NCBI GenBank assembly: GCA_029465975.1
Contig: CM055750.1
Location: 18,031-82,030, forward strand
DNA: 64,000 nt
Source: Dallia pectoralis
Lineage: Eukaryota > Chordata > Actinopteri > Esociformes > Umbridae
Reading direction: 5' to 3'
A program made the translations under genes and the position numbers. Position 1 is the first letter of the stretch. Each line of letters opens with the position of its first letter. This document shows, piece after piece, positions 56,501 to 64,000 of the stretch. A model generated the notes under the pieces. The model saw only the letters and a program-made list of their open reading frames with translations. It was not told the DNA's origin and did not search any database.

Positions 56501-56690
56501 GTGTTTCTGTTCTGTAGCCTCACTAGTAACGTCAATAATGACCGGGTGTTTCTGTCCTGTAACCTCACTAGTAACGTCAATAATGACCGGGTGTTTCTGT
56601 CCTGTAGTCTCACTAGTAACGTCAATAATGACCGGGTGTTTCTGTCCTGTAGCCTCACTAGTAACGTCAATAATGACCGGGTGTTTTGTA
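56501..56690. repeat. 45-bp in-frame tandem repeat, about 4 copies, abutting the gap
   Basis: The unit gtcaataatgaccgggtgtt plus tctgtcctgtagcctcacta and gtaac repeats every 45 bases with few changes. It lies inside the BED-finger reading frame and adds 15 residues per copy. Confidence 0.92.
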
Positions 56691-56842
56691 TTTATATGAT
56701 AAACTAAAGACAAGCTTTTTCTATGGTATCTGAATTTGGCTTTGCAAATTGTACACGCCACTTTAGTTTTTTCCAAATTGCCATGCGGGTCCTTTTTAAA
56801 AATAAACTTTCCTCCTAAAACTCCACTGTTGTCTTCCTCCAT
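56501..56842 (-). CDS. BED-zinc-finger protein N-terminus of a hAT element, partial
   Basis: The start is the first ATG of the frame (56842, MEEDNSGVLG). Residues 30-54 form a BED finger: Cys30 and Cys33 in ACTICKAKF, then His49 and His54 in VYHINTKH. Such fingers bind DNA in hAT transposases and ZBED proteins. From residue 54 the frame enters a 15-residue tandem repeat (PVIIDVTSEATGQKH) and is cut by the gap, so the catalytic domain cannot be assessed. The neighbouring hAT-type terminus at 56990 argues for a transposon gene over a host gene. Confidence 0.6.
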
Positions 56843-57053
56843 TATTCCAGGGTGACTTAGCTCCTCCCACCAGCCAGCCGCCACAACAAGAAGTGGTTAA
56901 ACCAAGATTTATAAAGTGGTGCGTTTCTTTTAACACTTTAAACATTTCAAATGAACTGCTCAGAGTAACGCGTTAACTATCCCAGCCCTAATATACATAT
57001 ATAATCCTGGGGGTGGTGGATTAAGGACTAGATACATCACCTCTACTATGTTC

Positions 57054-57403
57054 GTACTATGTACGCTGTAGAGCGTAAACACGCTTATACTTGTTAAACA
57101 AGAGATGCGACTCATTAAATCAATGTAACTCTTCACACAGAGTATAAGGCAACGAGCTCTATCAATTAGAGTCGGTACAATAACCACACGCAACATAAAA
57201 CAATTCCACACAAAGACAAGACCAAACACAGGGAACTTAAATAGTCCTCTAATGAGATAATGGACCCCAGGTGTAGTGATGACGAGACTGAACAAGGTGT
57301 GCAGGGGGAAGAGATAACGATGTTGGCTCAGAAGGCCAGAGAGGACGACCACCAAAGCCTGTCCGCAGGTGGCGGTGGACTTGCTTCTGGGGGAATTCTC
57401 ACA
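57054..57403 (-). mobile_element. LTR-like repeat, minus orientation
   Basis: On the minus strand it starts TGTGAGAATTCCCCCAGAAG and contains caccTGGGGTCCATTAT, ggactatttaagttccctgt and gtttggtcttgtctttgtgt, in the style of the other LTR-like repeats here. CTATGTTC occurs at 57046-57053 and 57404-57411 as 8-base direct flanks. That is long for an LTR target duplication, so the left boundary and class remain unsure. Confidence 0.5.
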
Positions 57404-57411
57404 CTATGTTC

Positions 57412-58185
57412 TAAATGTGCAACTGCTTTGATACAATCTGTAAAATACTAATCTAAATTTGGGGTGAATGTCTCTTGTTCAGTGAAGGGATTGCTTACTT
57501 TTTTCACGTTTCTTATCAACTATTTTACAGTGAGTAATCAGCTCTGGCAGTGCGGACCATTAAAGTGTCGTGAGAACAAATTGTTGGCTGGGTTACAGTA
57601 ATCAGACCAGCTCACTAACACTAGTTATGTTTCAAATTATGTCCCCGTGTCCCAATGCACCTTGGGAGCACAAAAAGCAGAACAGAACACAGGCTCTTAC
57701 CATGCACATGTTTTAGGTCCAGATAAACAGACCATCATGACCTCATCTAACATATAACCAACTCTTGCTCCCACTAAGAATAAATAAACAATCAATGATT
57801 CGGTTTACGGTACTAAATCCAAATGACTCTAATGCCAGAAGGATGGGGTAAACTAATGTTACAACAGTATCACAAAACCCATGGGTTGTAGGCAACATTG
57901 ACCGGTACACTTCATATATATGTCAGTATATCCCTGTGATAATCATAATATCACAAACTATCGTGTTTCTTTTGGAGTCGTTGAAGCTTATAGCTTACTA
58001 CTTGAAATTACTTTTTGGTTCTAATCTGTCTACATTTGTAGTATATCCAGATAGATTAAAAGCCTTACTGCCTCTGTAGACAATTTCTGCCTCTGATCAC
58101 AATTTCTGTACATCACAATCTTTTAATCATATACACCTGCCTAACAAAATATGTCCATAATCAAAACGTGGAGTGGATCAGGACA
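57412..58185. other. Unique sequence left of the 64-bp satellite
   Basis: No gene or mobile element that I can identify. The last bases (aaatgatgcattagaac) grade into the satellite. Confidence 0.45.
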
Positions 58186-61100
58186 AATGATGCATTAGAA
58201 CAAGGGTATACACATTGTTTGGGTTACCTCAAGCCAGAACATATAGCCACAGGATGCATTAGAACAAGGGTATACACATTGTTTGGGTTACCTCAAGCCA
58301 GAACATATAGCCACAGGATGCATTAGAACAAGGGTATACACATTGTTTGGGTTACCTCAAGCCAGAACATATAGCCACAGGATGCATTAGAACAAGGGTA
58401 TACACATTGTTTGGGTTACCTCAAGCCAGAACATATAGCCACAGGATGCATTAGAACAAGGGTATACACATTGTTTGGGTTACCTCAAGCCAGAACATAT
58501 AGCCACAGGATGCATTAGAACAAGGGTATACACATTGTTTGGGTTACCTCAAGCCAGAACATATAGCCACAGGATGCATTAGAACAAGGGTATACACATT
58601 GTTTGGGTTACCTCAAGCCAGAACATATAGCCACAGGATGCATTAGAACAAGGGTATACACATTGTTTGGGTTACCTCAAGCCAGAACATATAGCCACAG
58701 GATGCATTAGAACAAGGGTATACACATTGTTTGGGTTACCTCAAGCCAGAACATATAGCCACAGGATGCATTAGAACAAGGGTATACACATTGTTTGGGT
58801 TACCTCAAGCCAGAACATATAGCCACAGGATGCATTAGAACAAGGGTATACACATTGTTTGGGTTACCTCAAGCCAGAACATATAGCCACAGGATGCATT
58901 AGAACAAGGGTATACACATTGTTTGGGTTACCTCAAGCCAGAACATATAGCCACAGGATGCATTAGAACAAGGGTATACACATTGTTTGGGTTACCTCAA
59001 GCCAGAACATATAGCCACAGGATGCATTAGAACAAGGGTATACACATTGTTTGGGTTACCTCAAGCCAGAACATATAGCCACAGGATGCATTAGAACAAG
59101 GGTATACACATTGTTTGGGTTACCTCAAGCCAGAACATATAGCCACAGGATGCATTAGAACAAGGGTATACACATTGTTTGGGTTACCTCAAGCCAGAAC
59201 ATATAGCCACAGGATGCATTAGAACAAGGGTATACACATTGTTTGGGTTACCTCAAGCCAGAACATATAGCCACAGGATGCATTAGAACAAGGGTATACA
59301 CATTGTTTGGGTTACCTCAAGCCAGAACATATAGCCACAGGATGCATTAGAACAAGGGTATACACATTGTTTGGGTTACCTCAAGCCAGAACATATAGCC
59401 ACAGGATGCATTAGAACAAGGGTATACACATTGTTTGGGTTACCTCAAGCCAGAACATATAGCCACAGGATGCATTAGAACAAGGGTATACACATTGTTT
59501 GGGTTACCTCAAGCCAGAACATATAGCCACAGGATGCATTAGAACAAGGGTATACACATTGTTTGGGTTACCTCAAGCCAGAACATATAGCCACAGGATG
59601 CATTAGAACAAGGGTATACACATTGTTTGGGTTACCTCAAGCCAGAACATATAGCCACAGGATGCATTAGAACAAGGGTATACACATTGTTTGGGTTACC
59701 TCAAGCCAGCAGAACATATACACAGGATGCATTAGAACAAGGGTATACACATTGTTTGGGTTACCTCAAGCCAGAACATATAGCCACAGGATGCATTAGA
59801 ACAAGGGTATACACATTGTTTGGGTTACCTCAAGCCAGAACATATAGCCACAGGATGCATTAGAACAGGATGCATATAGCCAACATTAGAACAAGGTATA
59901 CACATTGTTTGGGTTACCTCAAGCCAGAACATATAGCCACAGGATGCATTAGAACAAGGGTATACACATTGTTTGGGTTACCTCAAGCCAGAACATATAG
60001 CCAGGATGCATTAGAACAAGGGTATACACATTGTTTGGGTTACCTCAAGCCAGAACATATAGCCACAGGATGCATTAGAACAAGGGTATACACATTGTTT
60101 GGGTTACCTCAAGCCAGAACATATAGCCACAGGATGCATTAGAACAAGGGTATACACATTGTTTGGGTTACCTCAAGCCAGAACATATAGCCACAGGATG
60201 CATTAGAACAAGGGTATACACATTGTTTGGGTTACCTCAAGCCAGAACATATAGCCACAGGATGCATTAGAACAAGGGTATACACATTGTTTGGGTTACC
60301 TCAAGCCAGAACATATAGCCACAGGATGCATTAGAACAAGGGTATACACATTGTTTGGGTTACCTCAAGCCAGAACATATAGCCACAGGATGCATTAGAA
60401 CAAGGGTATACACATTGTTTGGGTTACCTCAAGCCAGAACATATAGCCACAGGATGCATTAGAACAAGGGTATACACATTGTTTGGGTTACCTCAAGCCA
60501 GAACATATAGCCACAGGATGCATTAGAACAAGGGTATACACATTGTTTGGGTTACCTCAAGCCAGAACATATAGCCACAGGATGCATTAGAACAAGGGTA
60601 TACACATTGTTTGGGTTACCTCAAGCCAGAACATATAGCCACAGGATGCATTAGAACAAGGGTATACACATTGTTTGGGTTACCTCAAGCCAGAACATAT
60701 AGCCACAGGATGCATTAGAACAAGGGTATACACATTGTTTGGGTTACCTCAAGCCAGAACATATAGCCACAGGATGCATTAGAACAAGGTTTGGGTTACC
60801 TCAAGTATATTAGAACACATTGTTTGGGTTACCTCAAGCCAGAACATATAGCCACAGGATGCATTAGAACAAGGGTATACACATTGTTTGGGTTACCTCA
60901 AGCCAGAACATATAGCCACAGGATGCATTAGAACAAGGGTATACACATTGTTTGGGTTACCTCAAGCCAGAACATATAGCCACAGGATGCATTAGAACAA
61001 GGGTATACACATTGTTTGGGTTACCTCAAGCCAGAACATATAGCCACAGGATGCATTAGAACAAGGGTATACACATTGTTTGGGTTACCTCAAGCCAGAA

Positions 61101-64000
61101 CATATAGCCACAGGATGCATTAGAACAAGGGTATACACATTGTTTGGGTTACCTCAAGCCAGAACATATAGCCACAGGATGCATTAGAACAAGGGTATAC
61201 ACATTGTTTGGGTTACCTCAAGCCAGAACATATAGCCACAGGATGCATTAGAACAAGGGTATACACATTGTTTGGGTTACCTCAAGCCAGAACATATAGC
61301 CACAGGATGCATTAGAACAAGGGTATACACATTGTTTGGGTTACCTCAAGCCAGAACATATAGCCACAGGATGCATTAGAACAAGGGTATACACATTGTT
61401 TGGGTTACCTCAAGCCAGAACATATAGCCACAGGATGCATTAGAACAAGGGTATACACATTGTTTGGGTTACCTCAAGCCAGAACATATAGCCACAGGAT
61501 GCATTAGAACAAGGGTATACACATTGTTTGGGTTACCTCAAGCCAGAACATATAGCCACAGGATGCATTAGAACAAGGGTATACACATTGTTTGGGTTAC
61601 CTCAAGCCAGAACATATAGCCACAGGATGCATTAGAACAAGGGTATACACATTGTTTGGGTTACCTCAAGCCAGAACATATAGCCACAGGATGCATTAGA
61701 ACAAGGGTATACACATTGTTTGGGTTACCTCAAGCCAGAACATATAGCCACAGGATGCATTAGAACAAGGGTATACACATTGTTTGGGTTACCTCAAGCC
61801 AGAACATATAGCCACAGGATGCATTAGAACAAGGGTATACACATTGTTTGGGTTACCTCAAGCCAGAACATATAGCCACAGGATGCATTAGAACAAGGGT
61901 ATACACATTGTTTGGGTTACCTCAAGCCAGAACATATAGCCACAGGATGCATTAGAACAAGGGTATACACATTGTTTGGGTTACCTCAAGCCAGAACATA
62001 TAGCCACAGGATGCATTAGAACAAGGGTATACACATTGTTTGGGTTACCTCAAGCCAGAACATATAGCCACAGGATGCATTAGAACAAGGGTATACACAT
62101 TGTTTGGGTTACCTCAAGCCAGAACATATAGCCACAGGATGCATTAGAACAAGGGTATACACATTGTTTGGGTTACCTCAAGCCAGAACATATAGCCACA
62201 GGATGCATTAGAACAAGGGTATACACATTGTTTGGGTTACCTCAAGCCAGAACATATAGCCACAGGATGCATTAGAACAAGGGTATACACATTGTTTGGG
62301 TTACCTCAAGCCAGAACATATAGCCACAGGATGCATTAGAACAAGGGTATACACATTGTTTGGGTTACCTCAAGCCAGAACATATAGCCACAGGATGCAT
62401 TAGAACAAGGGTATACACATTGTTTGGGTTACCTCAAGCCAGAACATATAGCCACAGGATGCATTAGAACAAGGGTATACACATTGTTTGGGTTACCTCA
62501 AGCCAGAACATATAGCCACAGGATGCATTAGAACAAGGGTATACACATTGTTTGGGTTACCTCAAGCCAGAACATATAGCCACAGGATGCATTAGAACAA
62601 GGGTATACACATTGTTTGGGTTACCTCAAGCCAGAACATATAGCCACAGGATGCATTAGAACAAGGGTATACACATTGTTTGGGTTACCTCAAGCCAGAA
62701 CATATAGCCACAGGATGCATTAGAACAAGGGTATACACATTGTTTGGGTTACCTCAAGCCAGAACATATAGCCACAGGATGCATTAGAACAAGGGTATAC
62801 ACATTGTTTGGGTTACCTCAAGCCAGAACATATAGCCACAGGATGCATTAGAACAAGGGTATACACATTGTTTGGGTTACCTCAAGCCAGAACATATAGC
62901 CACAGGATGCATTAGAACAAGGGTATACACATTGTTTGGGTTACCTCAAGCCAGAACATATAGCCACAGGATGCATTAGAACAAGGGTATACACATTGTT
63001 TGGGTTACCTCAAGCCAGAACATATAGCCACAGGATGCATTAGAACAAGGGTATACACATTGTTTGGGTTACCTCAAGCCAGAACATATAGCCACAGGAT
63101 GCATTAGAACAAGGGTATACACATTGTTTGGGTTACCTCAAGCCAGAACATATAGCCACAGGATGCATTAGAACAAGGGTATACACATTGTTTGGGTTAC
63201 CTCAAGCCAGAACATATAGCCACAGGATGCATTAGAACAAGGGTATACACATTGTTTGGGTTACCTCAAGCCAGAACATATAGCCACAGGATGCATTAGA
63301 ACAAGGGTATACACATTGTTTGGGTTACCTCAAGCCAGAACATATAGCCACAGGATGCATTAGAACAAGGGTATACACATTGTTTGGGTTACCTCAAGCC
63401 AGAACATATAGCCACAGGATGCATTAGAACAAGGGTATACACATTGTTTGGGTTACCTCAAGCCAGAACATATAGCCACAGGATGCATTAGAACAAGGGT
63501 ATACACATTGTTTGGGTTACCTCAAGCCAGAACATATAGCCACAGGATGCATTAGAACAAGGGTATACACATTGTTTGGGTTACCTCAAGCCAGAACATA
63601 TAGCCACAGGATGCATTAGAACAAGGGTATACACATTGTTTGGGTTACCTCAAGCCAGAACATATAGCCACAGGATGCATTAGAACAAGGGTATACACAT
63701 TGTTTGGGTTACCTCAAGCCAGAACATATAGCCACAGGATGCATTAGAACAAGGGTATACACATTGTTTGGGTTACCTCAAGCCAGAACATATAGCCACA
63801 GGATGCATTAGAACAAGGGTATACACATTGTTTGGGTTACCTCAAGCCAGAACATATAGCCACAGGATGCATTAGAACAAGGGTATACACATTGTTTGGG
63901 TTACCTCAAGCCAGAACATATAGCCACAGGATGCATTAGAACAAGGGTATACACATTGTTTGGGTTACCTCAAGCCAGAACATATAGCCACAGGATGCAT
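58186..64000. repeat. 64-bp satellite, about 90 copies, continues beyond the window
   Basis: The unit agaacaagggtatacacatt, then gtttgggttacctcaagcca, then gaacatatagccacaggatg, then catt repeats every 64 bases. Virtually every copy read is identical. The only scars are near 59707 (ccagcagaacatatacacag), 59866-59895, 60001 (three bases missing) and 60786-60830 (rearranged partial units). GTATAC and ATGCAT palindromes occur once per unit. Copy homogeneity implies very recent amplification or strong homogenisation. Unit length 64 does not sustain long frames. Confidence 0.98.

Larger units (their letters stand above)
56501..56990 (-). mobile_element. hAT element, one end visible
   Basis: On the minus strand it begins at 56990 with TAGGGCTGGGATAGTTAACG, a typical fish hAT terminus. 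About 150 bases on, it enters the BED-finger exon. The other end must lie in or beyond the gap; no matching terminus was found to the left. Confidence 0.72.

Noticed and set aside
58186..64000. CRISPR-like regular direct repeats
   Set aside because: The repeat is contiguous at 64 bp with no unique spacers and no cas genes, and the surroundings are clearly vertebrate. The same reasoning excludes the 30-bp and 45-bp arrays.

Overview
This window looks like a stretch of ray-finned (teleost) fish genomic DNA with no recognisable single-copy host gene. The evidence is the transposon population. It includes several hAT elements with ZBED-type transposase relics, a PIF/Harbinger element with its MYB/SANT-like gene, Tc1-like terminal repeats, CR1/L2/Rex1-type LINE fragments, tRNA-derived SINEs and short LTRs that begin TGTxxCG or TGTAA and end CGTGACA-like. 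Scattered vertebrate telomere-type TTAGGG tracts fit the same picture. The species cannot be named from the sequence. A 500-base assembly gap lies at 56001-56500.

The dominant feature is tandem repetition. Roughly a third of the window is made of more than twenty-five different, mutually unrelated minisatellite or satellite arrays. Their periods are 15, 16, 22, 29, 30, 31, 35, 38, 39, 41, 43, 45, 46, 54, 64, 67, 75 and 105 bp. Many long open frames cross these arrays only because the unit length is a multiple of three or because the unit lacks stops; none is called as a gene.

Layout. 0-7 kb: a 39-bp array, a decayed hAT with a two-exon transposase relic, and a young non-autonomous LTR element (4783-6746) with near-identical LTRs and an intact 329-codon ORF. 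7-18 kb: 105-bp, 75-bp, 16-bp and 67-bp arrays, plus a Tc1 end and a small solo LTR. 17.6-24 kb: a cluster of nested transposons with readable target-site duplications. 25.6-33.3 kb: a large 30-bp array split by a solo LTR, then a 15-bp array and a 45-bp array split by a hAT-like element. 34-47 kb: seven more arrays among LINE and LTR fragments. 47-57 kb: SINEs, a hAT, 43-, 29-, 35- and 43/44-bp arrays, a long CA microsatellite, and the gap next to a BED-finger transposase exon. 58.2-64 kb: an almost perfectly homogeneous 64-bp satellite that runs off the end.

No genes work together here in the operon or pathway sense. What the window records is genome dynamics. Transposons insert into arrays, arrays grow out of transposon pieces, and LINE fragments are truncated at telomere-like tracts. 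The most likely setting is a subtelomeric, pericentromeric or otherwise recombination-prone intergenic or intronic region.
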